Shown: piece by piece, positions 1 through 7,974 of the stretch | Numbering within the stretch: the stretch's first letter is position 1 | How the letters are laid out: the number at the start of each line of letters is the position of its first letter | Assembly (NCBI GenBank): GCA_963769745.1 | Contig: CAVYNB010000011.1 | Coordinates: 46,133 to 110,132 of the forward strand | Direction of reading: 5' to 3' | Source of the DNA: JALORV01 sp963769745 | GTDB lineage: Bacteria; Pseudomonadota; Gammaproteobacteria; Burkholderiales; Burkholderiaceae_F | Length of the DNA: 64,000 nucleotides | Translations under genes and position numbers: made by a program | The notes under the pieces: generated by a model | Database searches by the model: none | The model's input: only the letters and a program-made list of their open reading frames with translations | What the model was told of the DNA's origin: nothing

Positions 1-634
1 CGCCCAGGGTCATGCCATTGGTGTTGTTGCCGCTCGGCGTAAGTTCCTGGCCGTTGATGTTGAACGAGTAGTTGGCGCCGAACTGGAACCCGGCCCAGCG
101 TGGCGACTGCCACAGGATCGAGTTGTCTTCGCGCAGCGCTGCCGACGGGATGAACGTCGAGTTCAGGCCGTTGATGCCCCAACCGGTCGAGAACGGGTCG
201 ATGCCCGCACCGGACCCGAACAGGTCGAACGAGCCGGTGCCCGACGACACCGTGGCAACACGACCCAGACACGAAGGTGCCGAAGCGCTGTGCTGGAGTC
301 CTGCCCATGCCTGGCGACCGAACAGACGGCCACCCTGGCCCGACATGCCGGTGTCGACGTCATAGCCACCCTCAAGGGTGAAGACGGCGTTCCAACCACG
401 GCCCAGTGCCTCGGAACCGCGCAGGCCGAAACGGCTGCCCGACTGATAGCCGCTGTTCACGCCGAAGGTGCTTTCCTGCTTGTACGGCTGCGTGGTGTTG
501 CCGGTCTGGGCGACGCCCTGCTCGTTCCACTGCACGCCGACGTCGACGATGCCGTACAGCGTGACGCTCGACTGCGCAGTCGCGACGCTGGACATCGCGC
601 CGAGCACTGCGAGTGCCATTAGACTTTTTTTCAT
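1..634 (-). CDS. Gram-negative trimeric porin (partial, 3' end beyond window)
   Basis: An outer-membrane general diffusion porin of the betaproteobacterial type. The start is ATG at 634, preceded by a clear ribosome binding site (AGGAGAG on the minus strand, about 640-647). Residues 1-20 form a signal peptide ending at AlaThrAla-Gln, followed by the family's first beta strand 'SSVTLYGIVDVGV' and the typical 'GSRFGLRGSEALG' and 'RLFGRQAW' segments. The reading frame stays open to the window edge, so about 211 residues are seen of a usual 330-400. Around 258-285 the sequence 'HSASAPSC' replaces the expected 'FGTFxLGR' motif. A -1 shift followed by a +1 shift about 20 bases later would restore it, so this stretch is probably misread. 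A second porin lies directly upstream on the same strand, with a terminator between them. Confidence 0.9.
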   Translation of the reverse strand, partial: MKKSLMALAVLGAMSSVATAQSSVTLYGIVDVGVQWNEQGVAQTGNTTQPYKQESTFGVNSGYQSGSRFGLRGSEALGRGWNAVFTLEGGYDVDTGMSGQGGRLFGRQAWAGLQHSASAPSCLGRVATVSSGTGSFDLFGSGAGIDPFSTGWGINGLNSTFIPSAALREDNSILWQSPRWAGFQFGANYSFNINGQELTPSGNNTNGMTLG

Positions 635-816
635 TCCAAGCTCTCCTAGCTAGTGTTTGAAATTCTTTGGCGCGCCGGCTTTGGACAGCACAGGCTCCGT
701 TGAATCACTTCCCCGGAGGAAGCTGAGAGGATTGTTTCAGAGGGGGCAGGCGAGGCAAAGCTTCCAGAGCAAAAACCTGTCGAAACTGTCCAGATTTGTT
801 GCCCCACAGCAACAAG

Positions 817-840
817 AAAAGGGGCGCCGAAGCGCCCCTT
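817..840 (-). terminator. Rho-independent terminator of the second porin
   Basis: The stem AAGGGGCGC/GCGCCCCTT (819-827 with 832-840) has a CGAA-type loop. Read on the minus strand it is followed by TTTTCTTG. It lies 24 bases past the porin stop at 864. Confidence 0.85.
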
Positions 841-863
841 GGATTCCACGATGTGGAATAGAA

Positions 864-2260
864 TCAGAACGCGTGCCGGATTCCCAGCTGGTACGCCGCC
901 GTGTCCTCGCCAAACGCCGTGGCGAATCCGGACGAGTAGCCCGCCGAGCTCGGTGCCACCCGTCCCTGGTCGCTGTTCTTCATGAAGGCGACCGTCGCGT
1001 AGAGCGACGTCCTCATCGAGAACTCGTACTGGTACGCAACACCAAAGTGATCGACCTCGGCATCCTGCGTCGCCCAGGCCGAACGCGCCGTGTCCTTGGC
1101 GTAGTTGTACGCGGCATACAGCGTGTTCTTGGGCATGAACTGCCACGACACGCCGAAGTGGTAGGCCTTGGCATCGATCGGCCCGACCATGCCGCGCATG
1201 CCGTCGACGTCGTACTGCTGGAACTGGATGCCGCCGAGCGCTGCCGTGATGGCCGCCAGGTTGCCGCCGGTGGACACCACGATGTTCTGGATGTCGAGCG
1301 GCGTCAGCATCGGATTGTCGTTCTTGCGCTGGATGTACTGACCGTAGATCTTGAAGTTGCTGAAGCCGACGTAGCCGCCGAAGTTGATCGTTTCCAGGCC
1401 GTCCTTGCTCTCGGGCGTGCCCGCCGCCTGGGTCGCGTAGGGCACGACCTTGTTCTGGTTGTAGCCGACACCCACGCCCCAGTTCGCCGCGTTGTACTGC
1501 AGCTGTGCGCCGTACATGTCGTCACCGCCCGTCGGCGGTGCGTGCGCTCGTTGCGCAGCAGCTCGGAGCCGCCGAAGCTGTAGAACAGCGACGCGGTGAT
1601 GCCTTTCAACTCGGCGCGGTACTGCAGCGCATTGCTCATGCGGATCGCCGGGATCGAATAGCCCTGGCCGAACGACAGCGCCGAGGCATCGCCCATCACG
1701 TTGAACTTGTTCAGGACCTCGTAGCCGGGCGTGTACATACGGCCGGCCAGGACTGCGCCGAACGGCGTGATCATGCCGAGGTAGGACTGCCGGTCGAACA
1801 GTGCGCCGGCGCCGTTGACGGTGGTATTGCCCTGAAGGACGGCCTGGTTGACCGCGTTCATCCCGCCGAGCACGGCCTGGTACGTGGCCGACGTCGGCGG
1901 CAGAGTCGCAATCGCGGTGCCCGGCACGATGCGGACGCCCGGGCAGGCGGCTGCTGTGGTTGCTCCGCTCAGGCGGCACAGGAACACCGATTCGTTGTAG
2001 GTCACCGATCCCGAATCAATCGAAAAACGGCCTTCGAGCGTGAAAATCGCGCTGTAGCCCCCGCCAAGCGACTCGCTGCCGCGGATGCCGTAGCGGTTGC
2101 CTGACCACATGCCGCTGCCCTGCAGCCGGGTCGTCGACTCGTTGCCTGCATCCAGAAACTCGAAGCCCGTGTCGAGAATGCCGTACACCGTGACGCTGCT
2201 CTGTGCAAAGGCCGCCGGGAATGCGCACGCAAGCGCAATGGCTACCAGGCTCTTCCGCAT
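864..2260 (-). CDS. Gram-negative trimeric porin, frameshifted
   Basis: A second outer-membrane porin. ATG at 2260 (MRKSLVAIALACAFPAAFAQ) gives a clean signal peptide, then 'SSVTVYGILDTGFEF' and 'GNRYGIRGSESLGGGYSAIFTLEGRF', all standard for the family. The protein ends in the usual porin C-terminus 'LGIRHAF', with a terminal Phe for BAM recognition. The first frame runs to about 1540 ('FGGSELLRNERTH'), and the rest ('PPTGGDDMYGAQLQYN' onward) is in another frame. The total of 1397 bases fits one missing base near 1530-1545. The repaired product would be about 465 residues, long for this family. The excess is partly a loop after 'SVTYNES' (about residues 90-160) that contains two cysteines. 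The shift may be a sequencing error or a real lesion; the two halves together cover a whole porin. Confidence 0.85.
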
Positions 2261-2410
2261 GATGGTGTCTCCTGCCCTTTTTGTGTTTTCGATCGAAATC
2301 GTCGCAGCCAGTCCGCTGGCCGCTGCTCGGGTGGGAGAATACCGCTGCCCTACGCAGCACATTGATCGTTTCGCAACCCCGGTGCAGACGCGTTACATTT
2401 CCGCAACATC

Positions 2411-3055
2411 ATGACCCGAACATTGTCACTTGCCGACCGACTGCTCGCCGCAGCCGATCGCGCGCTGAGGACCGTCGCGGCGCCGCCGGTAGCGTTACGC
2501 GCGAGTCCGGCGCTGCATTCAGAGTCGGCTGAGGCCGAGCTGACCGACGCTGAGCGGCGCGACGCAGCAGCGCTGATGCGGGTGAACCATGTCGGCGAGG
2601 TCTGTGCCCAGGCGCTCTACGATGCCCAGGCTCTGGCGACTCGCGATCCTGCGATGCGGGCGTTGTTCGAGCGTGCCGCAAGTGAGGAAACCGACCATCT
2701 GGCCTGGACGCAAGCGCGGATCGAGCAACTCGGTGGACGCACCAGCCTGCTGAATCCGCTTTGGTACACCGGCGCCTTTGCGATCGGGCTGATCGCGGCC
2801 CGTGCGGGCGATCGGATGAGCCTGGGCTTCATGGCCGAGACCGAGCGGCAGGTTGAACAACACCTGGATGCCCATCTCGAGCGATTACCGGCTGACGATC
2901 ACCTGTCCCGTGCGGTCGTCGAGCAGATGAAGGAAGACGAAGTGCACCACGCCGAGAGCGCCATCGGACACGGCGGGGCGTCCTTGCCGCTGCCGGCGCG
3001 GTGGGCGATGCGGCTTGCTGCCAAGGTCATGACGACCACCGCGCATTACATCTGA
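2411..3055 (+). CDS. coq7: 3-demethoxyubiquinol 3-hydroxylase (Coq7)
   Basis: The di-iron hydroxylase of late ubiquinone synthesis; it acts at the inner membrane on 3-demethoxyubiquinol. The 214-residue protein has the ferritin-like four-helix arrangement with the expected carboxylate/His ligands: Glu63 in 'RVNHVGEV', Glu93 and His96 in 'SEETDHL', a Glu within 'ETERQVEQHL' (about 143-149), and Glu177/His180 in 'EDEVHH'. The length matches betaproteobacterial Coq7 (about 205-215). The ATG at 2411 has no evident Shine-Dalgarno sequence. A TACATT hexamer sits at 2394-2399, which suggests a very short leader. It is divergent from the porin and convergent with the OsmC gene 16 bases downstream. 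Confidence 0.96.
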   Translation: MTRTLSLADRLLAAADRALRTVAAPPVALRASPALHSESAEAELTDAERRDAAALMRVNHVGEVCAQALYDAQALATRDPAMRALFERAASEETDHLAWTQARIEQLGGRTSLLNPLWYTGAFAIGLIAARAGDRMSLGFMAETERQVEQHLDAHLERLPADDHLSRAVVEQMKEDEVHHAESAIGHGGASLPLPARWAMRLAAKVMTTTAHYI

Positions 3056-3071
3056 GCGACCGGCTCGGCGC

Positions 3072-3491
3072 TTAGACGGGTTCGACGACCGTTTCGATCC
3101 GGATCGCGGCGGTCTTCGCCAGCATGGCAGTCGCGGAGCAGTACTTTTCGTGAGACAACGCGACCGCGCGTTCGACGACGGCCGGGTCGAGATTGCTCCC
3201 TCGCACGGTGAATCGCATGACGATCGACGTGAACACTTTCGGATCGGTCGACGCGCGCTCGGCATGCAACTGCACCTTGCAGGAGTGGACGTTGTGGCGG
3301 CCACGCTTCAGGATCAGCACCACGTCATAGGCAGTGCACCCACCGGTGCCCATCAGGACCATCTCCATGGGCCGGGGTGCAAGGTTGCGGCCGCCGCCGT
3401 CGGGAGAGCCGTCCATGGTGACCAGGTGTCCGCTTCCCGATTCGGCCACAAAACTCATGCCGTCGCCGGTCCAACGCACTTCGCAGTCCAT
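3072..3491 (-). CDS. OsmC/YhfA-family protein
   Basis: A small thiol-peroxidase-type protein of the OsmC/Ohr superfamily, closest in layout to the YhfA branch. The 139 residues carry the two conserved cysteines, Cys52 in 'GTGGCTAYDVV' and Cys118 in 'HEKYCSATAML', with the 'NLAPRPMEMVLMG' helix start before the first. In characterised OsmC proteins this pair reduces organic hydroperoxides; the substrate here is unknown. The ATG at 3491 is preferred over the GTG just upstream because GGGGAGG lies five bases before it. The promoter side faces a perfect 9-bp palindrome (3527-3548), a possible operator. Confidence 0.9.
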   Translation of the reverse strand: MDCEVRWTGDGMSFVAESGSGHLVTMDGSPDGGGRNLAPRPMEMVLMGTGGCTAYDVVLILKRGRHNVHSCKVQLHAERASTDPKVFTSIVMRFTVRGSNLDPAVVERAVALSHEKYCSATAMLAKTAAIRIETVVEPV

Positions 3492-3526
3492 CACGACCTC
3501 CCCATCAAATTAACCGCGATGCAACA

Positions 3527-3548
3527 ACTTTGAGGGGTTCCTCAAAGT
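3527..3548. promoter_or_regulatory. Perfect 9-bp palindrome between osmC-like gene and rplM region
   Basis: ACTTTGAGG (3527-3535), a GGTT spacer and CCTCAAAGT (3540-3548) form an exact inverted repeat. It lies 36 bases upstream of the OsmC start codon, in the right place for an operator or an mRNA 5' hairpin. The binding protein is unknown. Confidence 0.4.
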
Positions 3549-3756
3549 CGATTCTTGCCAGTATAAGTATTTGATAACAAACACGTTAATTCAAAGTCAG
3601 CGAAGTGGTGTTGTTCATCTTCGAGCTTGTTTGCTTGCAATGCAGCATTCTTGCGGGCAGACTGACTGCAACGAGAGATCGTCGTCTCTCGACCGTTGTC
3701 TCCTCCACCCTCATTGGTGGATTCGGCCCAAGGCTCGCGCCTTGGGCCAATTTTTT
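3549..3756 (+). ncRNA. Candidate structured small RNA or leader ending in an intrinsic terminator
   Basis: This stretch has no credible protein but ends in a textbook terminator. Two further stem-loops precede it: CGAGAGA/TCTCTCG (3672-3691) and CCACC/GGTGG (3705-3720). AT-rich sequence at about 3553-3590 (TATAAG, GATAAC) could hold a promoter. The terminator comes about 325 bases before rplM, so transcripts starting near 3560 would end before reaching it. Either this is a stand-alone RNA of about 180-200 nt or an attenuated rplM leader. I do not recognise a named RNA family. Confidence 0.4.
3725..3756 (+). terminator. Strong rho-independent terminator upstream of rplM
   Basis: A 10-bp perfect stem GGCCCAAGGC/GCCTTGGGCC (3725-3734 with 3739-3748) with a TCGC loop is followed by AA and six T. 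It points along the plus strand although no plus-strand protein gene precedes it closer than coq7, 670 bases away. Confidence 0.85.
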
Positions 3757-3762
3757 GTTCGC

Positions 3763-3792
3763 TTGCGGAAGGCGTCCAAAAACGCTTAAAAT
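3763..3792 (+). promoter_or_regulatory. Possible promoter for rplM-rpsI
   Basis: TTGCGG (3763-3768) and TAAAAT (3787-3792) are 18 bases apart, directly after the terminator. The -10 matches consensus at five of six positions and the -35 at three. It would give a leader of about 280 nt for rplM. Beyond these elements I see nothing else in 3757-4080. Confidence 0.35.
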
Positions 3793-4080
3793 TTAAGGCT
3801 TTCCGCGATCTGCTTGCCTTGATTTTTGTGCAGCGCGAGCCCGATGGCAACGGACCGTTGCGAACGAGCGAAACGCTACCAAACGGGTTTTCGGGCTCAG
3901 GAAGTGCGGGGCTCGCGAAGTGCGGCTTCGGATGGCAGGTAACGGATTTCTCCGGATGCAATGCGGAATCCAAGGCGGTCAAGCGGCCGCCGTGCATGCG
4001 GAAGGTATTTTCCGCCGATGGCCCCGGAGTTGAACGTCGGGCGCTACGGCGCAGTGACCAAGTTTCAGGATGGATCGTCA

Positions 4081-4509
4081 ATGAAAACCTTTTCTGCCAA
4101 GTCCCACGAGGTCAAGCGCGACTGGCTTCTGGTCGACGCCAATGACAAAGTGCTCGGTCGGCTCGCGAGCCAGATCGCGTTGCGCCTGCGAGGCAAGCAC
4201 AAGCCGGAGTACACGCCGCACGTCGACACCGGTGACTTCATCGTCGTCGTGAACGCCGCCGGCCTGAAAGTTACCGGTGCGAAGTTCGAAGACAAGAAGT
4301 ATTACCGCCACACCGGCTATCCGGGCGGCGTGTACGAGACCAACTTTCGCAAGATGCAGGAGCGCTTTCCGGGGCGCGCGCTGCAGCTGGCGGTCAAGGG
4401 CATGCTGCCCAAGGGTCCGCTCGGCTACGCCATGATCAAGAAGCTGAAGGTCTACGCCGACCAGCAGCACCCGCACAGCGCGCAGCAACCCAAAGCGCTA
4501 GACATCTGA
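4081..4509 (+). CDS. rplM: 50S ribosomal protein L13
   Basis: A large-subunit ribosomal protein that binds 23S rRNA early in assembly. The 142 residues have the full L13 pattern: 'MKTFSAKSHEVKRDWLLVDA', 'LGRLASQIALRLRGKHKPEYTPHVDTGD' split across the N-terminal half, and 'KMLPKGPLGYAMIKKLKVY'-like C-terminal helix. The ATG at 4081 was chosen over upstream in-frame codons because the family begins at MKTF and an AGGATGG sequence precedes it. It is followed after 7 bases by rpsI, the universal L13-S9 pair. In E. coli L13 represses its own operon through the leader; whether that applies to this long 5' region is open. Confidence 0.98.
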   Translation: MKTFSAKSHEVKRDWLLVDANDKVLGRLASQIALRLRGKHKPEYTPHVDTGDFIVVVNAAGLKVTGAKFEDKKYYRHTGYPGGVYETNFRKMQERFPGRALQLAVKGMLPKGPLGYAMIKKLKVYADQQHPHSAQQPKALDI

Positions 4510-4516
4510 GGCTCAC

Positions 4517-4909
4517 ATGATCGGCAATTACAACTACGGAACTGGCCGCCGCAAGAGTTCGGTGGCGCGCGTCTTCCTGAAGCGCGGCAAGGGCGCCATC
4601 GTGATCAACGGCCGTCCCATCGAGCAGTATTTTTTCCGCGAGACGGGTCGCATGATCGTGCGCCAGCCGCTGGAACTGACGAACCATGCCGAGACGTTCG
4701 ACATCACTGTCAACGTCGATGGCGGTGGCGAGTCGGGCCAGGCCGGTGCCGTGCGCCACGGAATCACCCGCGCCCTCATCGATTACGACGCCACGCTGAA
4801 GCCGGCGCTTTCGAACGCTGGCCTGGTCACGCGCGATGCGCGCGAGGTCGAGCGCAAGAAGGTCGGTTTCCGCAAGGCACGCCGCCGCAAGCAGTTCTCC
4901 AAGCGCTAA
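4517..4909 (+). CDS. rpsI: 30S ribosomal protein S9
   Basis: A small-subunit protein whose C-terminal tail reaches the P-site tRNA. The 130 residues show 'YGTGRRKSSVARVFLKRG' at the N-terminus, 'GQAGAVRHGITRALIDYD' in the middle and the signature basic tail ending 'KKVGFRKARRRKQFSKR', with the universal terminal Lys-Arg. It is co-transcribed with rplM (7-base gap). No strong terminator follows directly; a weaker one lies about 210 bases downstream. Confidence 0.98.
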   Translation: MIGNYNYGTGRRKSSVARVFLKRGKGAIVINGRPIEQYFFRETGRMIVRQPLELTNHAETFDITVNVDGGGESGQAGAVRHGITRALIDYDATLKPALSNAGLVTRDAREVERKKVGFRKARRRKQFSKR

Positions 4910-5119
4910 GGCAAGCGCGGTCGCGCATCCCGCGATCGCGTTTCAGCCGGCGACGGGCTGCTCCGGTGCCGGCGGCTGCCTCTTCTCGAGGCAGCGATCG
5001 AAACGGGCAGGAGGCCGTCAACTCGGCCTTCCGAGGGCCCCGTTTCATGGGATGTCTGCAGCGCATTTCCGCGCATCGCGGCGATGTGCCCCCCATATAC
5101 TTTCTGCACCAACAACAAG

Positions 5120-5155
5120 AAGAGCCGCTGACCAAGCGAGGCTGGCGGCTCTTTT
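5120..5155 (+). terminator. Probable terminator of rplM-rpsI
   Basis: The stem AAGAGCCGC/GCGGCTCTT (5120-5128 with 5145-5153) has a 16-base loop and a short T run (TTTTGTTT). It lies 210 bases after rpsI. The sequence between (4910-5119) is GC-rich with small hairpins and no recognisable gene. Confidence 0.5.
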
Positions 5156-5205
5156 GTTTCGCGGCGTGCACTTCGCGTCGCCGATAGAACACTGGCCACC
5201 CGCCG

Positions 5206-5940
5206 ATGAAGTGGAAGTTGTGGTTGCGCAGTTTGTCCGTCAGCGCGCCCCGCGTCGCTGTGCGCACTCAGTTGCCATGGGCGCTGCGCGCGGTACTCGC
5301 TCTGATCGTTGCAGCCCTGGCGGCCGCGGGTCTTGGGGCGATGTATCACTACGCGCGCAACGTCAGTACTCCTGACCGTAGCGAGATCCTCGGCGAACTC
5401 GACACAGTGCGTGACCAGTTTCGACAGGCGGCTGCGGAACGCGAACGCTTCGCGGCCCGGGCCGTGCAGGCCGAGAATCAGCTCAAGGTGGAACGCGCGA
5501 TGCAGGAGCAGATCACCCTGCAGATGAAGACACTCGAAGAAGACAATGCCCGGCTCAAGGGTGATCTGGCGTTTTTCGAAAGCCTGCTGCCGACGGCGTC
5601 TGGGGCGCGTGGCGTGGTGATACGAAGTTTCAAGCTGCAGCCCGATGTCGATGACAACACCGTGCGCTACCGGCTACTGGTGCAGCAAAGCGGGCGGCCC
5701 GACCGTGACTTCGTGGGTGCCGTGGTGATCAAGGTGAACCTTCAGCACGAAGGTCGTGCCGACGTGTTGCAGCTGCCCGATGCCGGTCACCCGGCGGCTG
5801 GCCCTGCACCGCTGGCGTTCCGGCACTACCAGCGTCTCGAGGGCACGTTCGCCGTCCCGGCAGGTGCGACGGTCCGGTCGGTGCAGGTGACGATCAATGC
5901 CGGCGGTGAGACGCGGGCGCAGCAGACGTTTTCGATGTAG
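5206..5940 (+). CDS. DUF6776-type membrane-anchored coiled-coil protein
   Basis: A 244-residue protein of unknown function that regularly precedes bactofilin and erpA in betaproteobacteria. It has a short basic cytoplasmic N-terminus, one membrane segment at about residues 25-47 ('LRAVLALIVAALAAAGLGAMY'), a coiled coil at about 60-125 rich in Glu/Arg/Gln ('EILGELDTVRDQFRQAAAERERFAARA'), and a beta-rich periplasmic domain ending 'TINAGGETRAQQTFSM'. The topology is that of a bitopic cell-envelope protein. The bactofilin gene starts 9 bases after its stop, so the two probably act together in envelope or cytoskeleton organisation. That role is inferred from linkage only. Confidence 0.75.
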   Translation: MKWKLWLRSLSVSAPRVAVRTQLPWALRAVLALIVAALAAAGLGAMYHYARNVSTPDRSEILGELDTVRDQFRQAAAERERFAARAVQAENQLKVERAMQEQITLQMKTLEEDNARLKGDLAFFESLLPTASGARGVVIRSFKLQPDVDDNTVRYRLLVQQSGRPDRDFVGAVVIKVNLQHEGRADVLQLPDAGHPAAGPAPLAFRHYQRLEGTFAVPAGATVRSVQVTINAGGETRAQQTFSM

Positions 5941-5949
5941 GGAGGCAGG

Positions 5950-6363
5950 ATGTTCGGACCCAAGCGCGCGAGCCCCAAGACGATCGGCACCCTGGTAGGG
6001 GTTGGAACGACCATCGAAGGAACGCTGTCGTACACCGGCGGGCTGAGGATCGACGGCACCGTCAAGGGCGACGTCCGGAGCGTCAACGGCGAGCAGGGCA
6101 TGGTGATCATCAGCGAACAGGGCAACGTGATCGGCGAAGTCCATGCGGCGCACCTCGTGGTGTCGGGCAAGGTCGCCGGGCCGCTCTATGTCACCGACAT
6201 CCTGGAATTGCAGCCCAAGGCGCAGGTCCAGGGCGACGTTCACTATCGGGCGCTCGAAATCCATCATGGCGCCGTGGTTGAAGGACGCTTGATCCACGAC
6301 ATTCCCGACGCCCGGCCGGCATTGAAACTGGCGGCGGGCGGTACCACTTCCGAAGCTGAGTGA
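5950..6363 (+). CDS. Bactofilin (polymer-forming cytoskeletal protein)
   Basis: A 137-residue bactofilin (DUF583). Residues about 12-120 contain the repeating hydrophobic/Gly pattern of the beta-helix ('TLVGVGTTIEGTLSYTGGLRIDGTVKGDV', split motifs 'VIGEVHAAHLVVSGKVAG', 'AQVQGDVHYRALEIHHGAVVEG'), flanked by short disordered tails. Bactofilins assemble into non-polar filaments that localise cell-wall or polar proteins. GGAGG lies a few bases before the ATG at 5950. The adjacent membrane coiled-coil protein is a plausible membrane partner, and an M23 peptidase sits 2 kb away. Bactofilins with M23 partners are known elsewhere, but these two genes are not in one operon. Confidence 0.93.
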   Translation: MFGPKRASPKTIGTLVGVGTTIEGTLSYTGGLRIDGTVKGDVRSVNGEQGMVIISEQGNVIGEVHAAHLVVSGKVAGPLYVTDILELQPKAQVQGDVHYRALEIHHGAVVEGRLIHDIPDARPALKLAAGGTTSEAE

Positions 6364-6390
6364 GTGCAACCCGGCACCGGGGCCTGTGCA

Positions 6391-6396
6391 TATAAT
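6391..6396 (+). promoter_or_regulatory. erpA: Consensus -10 box of erpA
   Basis: A perfect TATAAT lies 30 bases before the erpA start. No good -35 hexamer is seen at 17 bases (AACCCG), so another factor or extended contacts may help. It gives erpA its own promoter behind bactofilin. Confidence 0.5.
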
Positions 6397-6425
6397 CGAA
6401 CTAACGAATTTGCGTGGAGAGACCC

Positions 6426-6776
6426 ATGAATGCTGCTGTTGAGATGCCCGCCCCGCTGGTCTTTTCTGATGCCGCGGCGTCGAAAGTCAAGGCGCTGATC
6501 GACGAGGAAGGCAATCCGGGCCTGAAGTTGCGCGTTTTCGTCCAGGGCGGCGGCTGCTCGGGCTTCCAGTACGGCTTCACCTTCGACGAAGTCATCAACG
6601 AAGATGACGCGACGATGGAGAAAAATGGCGTCATGCTGCTGATCGACTCGATGAGCTACCAGTATCTGGTCGGCGCCGAGATCGACTACAAGGAAGATCT
6701 CGAGGGCGCGCAGTTCGTCATCAAGAATCCGAATGCGACCACGACCTGTGGTTGCGGATCGTCGTTCTCCGCCTAG
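6426..6776 (+). CDS. erpA: Iron-sulfur cluster insertion protein ErpA
   Basis: An A-type carrier that delivers [4Fe-4S] clusters to target enzymes. The 116 residues show the three cluster-binding cysteines: Cys44 in 'VQGGGCSGFQYGF', and Cys108/Cys110 in 'TTTCGCGSSF' at the C-terminus. The 'FTFDE' and 'DSMSYQYLVGAEIDY' segments are typical of ErpA. The ATG at 6426 follows GTGGAGAGA at the proper distance; the GTG at 6414 is part of that site and is rejected as a start. It has its own -10 box and a strong terminator. Confidence 0.96.
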   Translation: MNAAVEMPAPLVFSDAAASKVKALIDEEGNPGLKLRVFVQGGGCSGFQYGFTFDEVINEDDATMEKNGVMLLIDSMSYQYLVGAEIDYKEDLEGAQFVIKNPNATTTCGCGSSFSA

Positions 6777-6800
6777 TCCGTTTTCATACCTCCCAAACCA

Positions 6801-6824
6801 AGGGGCGCCAGTGCGCCCCTTTTT
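6801..6824 (+). terminator. Rho-independent terminator after erpA
   Basis: AGGGGCGC/GCGCCCCT (6801-6808 with 6813-6820), loop CAGT, followed by TTTTT. Confidence 0.9.
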
Positions 6825-6845
6825 GCTGGCCCTTGCGAAGGCCTT

Positions 6846-7967
6846 TCAACGCGGATAGATCGCGCCCAGTACCCGCGCGCCGCGCGCGCCGGTGACCGAC
6901 GGCAGGCTTCCAGTCTCGCGGCGCATGCAGCGGCGCGCCAGCCACGCAAACGCCAGCGCCTCCACCTGGTCGGATGGAATGCCGAGTGCGTCGCTGGTCA
7001 TGACCGGTCGCGGCGCGAGCACGGCTTGCAGGGCGCTCATCAGAGCCCGGTTGCGCGTGCCTCCTCCGCAGACCACGACATCGCGCGCAGGATCACACCA
7101 CCTGGTCACTGCGTCGGCAATGGAGCGGGCCGTGAACTGGGTCAACGTGCGCTGCACGTCGCGCGGCGGCGCGGAGACCCCTTTCAGCAATTCATCGAGC
7201 CAGACCACCGAAAAGAGTTCGCGTCCCGTGCTCTTGGGCGGTGGCACGGCGAGGAACGGCTCCGCCAGAAGGCGACCGAGCAGTGCCATGTCGATCTGCC
7301 CGCCCAGTGCGAATGCGCCATCGCGGTCAAACGCCTCGGGCAGATGCCGCGCTGCGTGCAGGTCGAGCAGCACGTTGCCGGGGCCGCAGTCGAATCCAAG
7401 CGGTGTCGCGTTGCCCGCGGGAAGGAACGTGATGTTGCTGATGCCGCCGATGTTCACGACGGCGCGCGGTTCTGGCGCGGCGAATATTGCCGCGTGGAAG
7501 GCGGGCACCAGGGGTGCACCCTGTCCGCCGGCGGCGAGATCGCGACTGCGGAAGTCGGCTACGACATCAATGCCGGTACCTTCGGCCAGCCGAGCCGGGG
7601 CATTCAGCTGGACCGTAAAGCCGGCGCCCGGGCGGTGGCGGATGGTCTGACCGTGGGCGCCGATCGCGCAGACATCTTCGGGTGAGACATGCGCCGCCGC
7701 CAGCGTCGCGGCGACGCACTCGGCATAGATGTCGGCCAGTGACTGCGCCGCGGCCCCGGACCGCTCGATCTCATCGGCTCCCGGGGCTGACAGCGCAAGG
7801 AGTTGCGCCCGCAAAGCAGGCGAAAATGGACGGTGCACATGCGCGAGAACCCGGGGCATCGCGGTAACGAAGTCCGCGAGAACCGCGTCGACACCGTCGA
7901 GACTGGTGCCGGACATCAGACCGATGAAAAGCTCGGAGTGGCCCTCAGACGCAGAAGTGGCGGCCAT
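6846..7967 (-). CDS. anmK: Anhydro-N-acetylmuramic acid kinase
   Basis: It phosphorylates and hydrolyses 1,6-anhydro-MurNAc from recycled cell wall, giving MurNAc-6-phosphate. The 373-residue protein has the ATP-binding start 'FIGLMSGTSLDGVDAVLADF', 'GAHGQTIRHRPG', 'DFRSRDLAAGGQGAPLVP' and 'VVNIGGISNITFLP' (each a short conserved block), 'GFDCGPGNVLLD', and the late 'VVCGGGTRNRALM' block. The length is standard. The start at 7967 is 7 bases past the end of the M23 peptidase on the same strand, so wall cleavage and fragment recycling are co-transcribed, a common betaproteobacterial arrangement. Confidence 0.96.
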   Translation of the reverse strand: MAATSASEGHSELFIGLMSGTSLDGVDAVLADFVTAMPRVLAHVHRPFSPALRAQLLALSAPGADEIERSGAAAQSLADIYAECVAATLAAAHVSPEDVCAIGAHGQTIRHRPGAGFTVQLNAPARLAEGTGIDVVADFRSRDLAAGGQGAPLVPAFHAAIFAAPEPRAVVNIGGISNITFLPAGNATPLGFDCGPGNVLLDLHAARHLPEAFDRDGAFALGGQIDMALLGRLLAEPFLAVPPPKSTGRELFSVVWLDELLKGVSAPPRDVQRTLTQFTARSIADAVTRWCDPARDVVVCGGGTRNRALMSALQAVLAPRPVMTSDALGIPSDQVEALAFAWLARRCMRRETGSLPSVTGARGARVLGAIYPR

Positions 7968-7974
7968 GCGGCCG

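Noticed and set aside
3542..4081. Open frames on both strands between the OsmC gene and rplM
   Set aside because: They run through a strong terminator and the promoter region, begin with no ribosome site and have no family resemblance.
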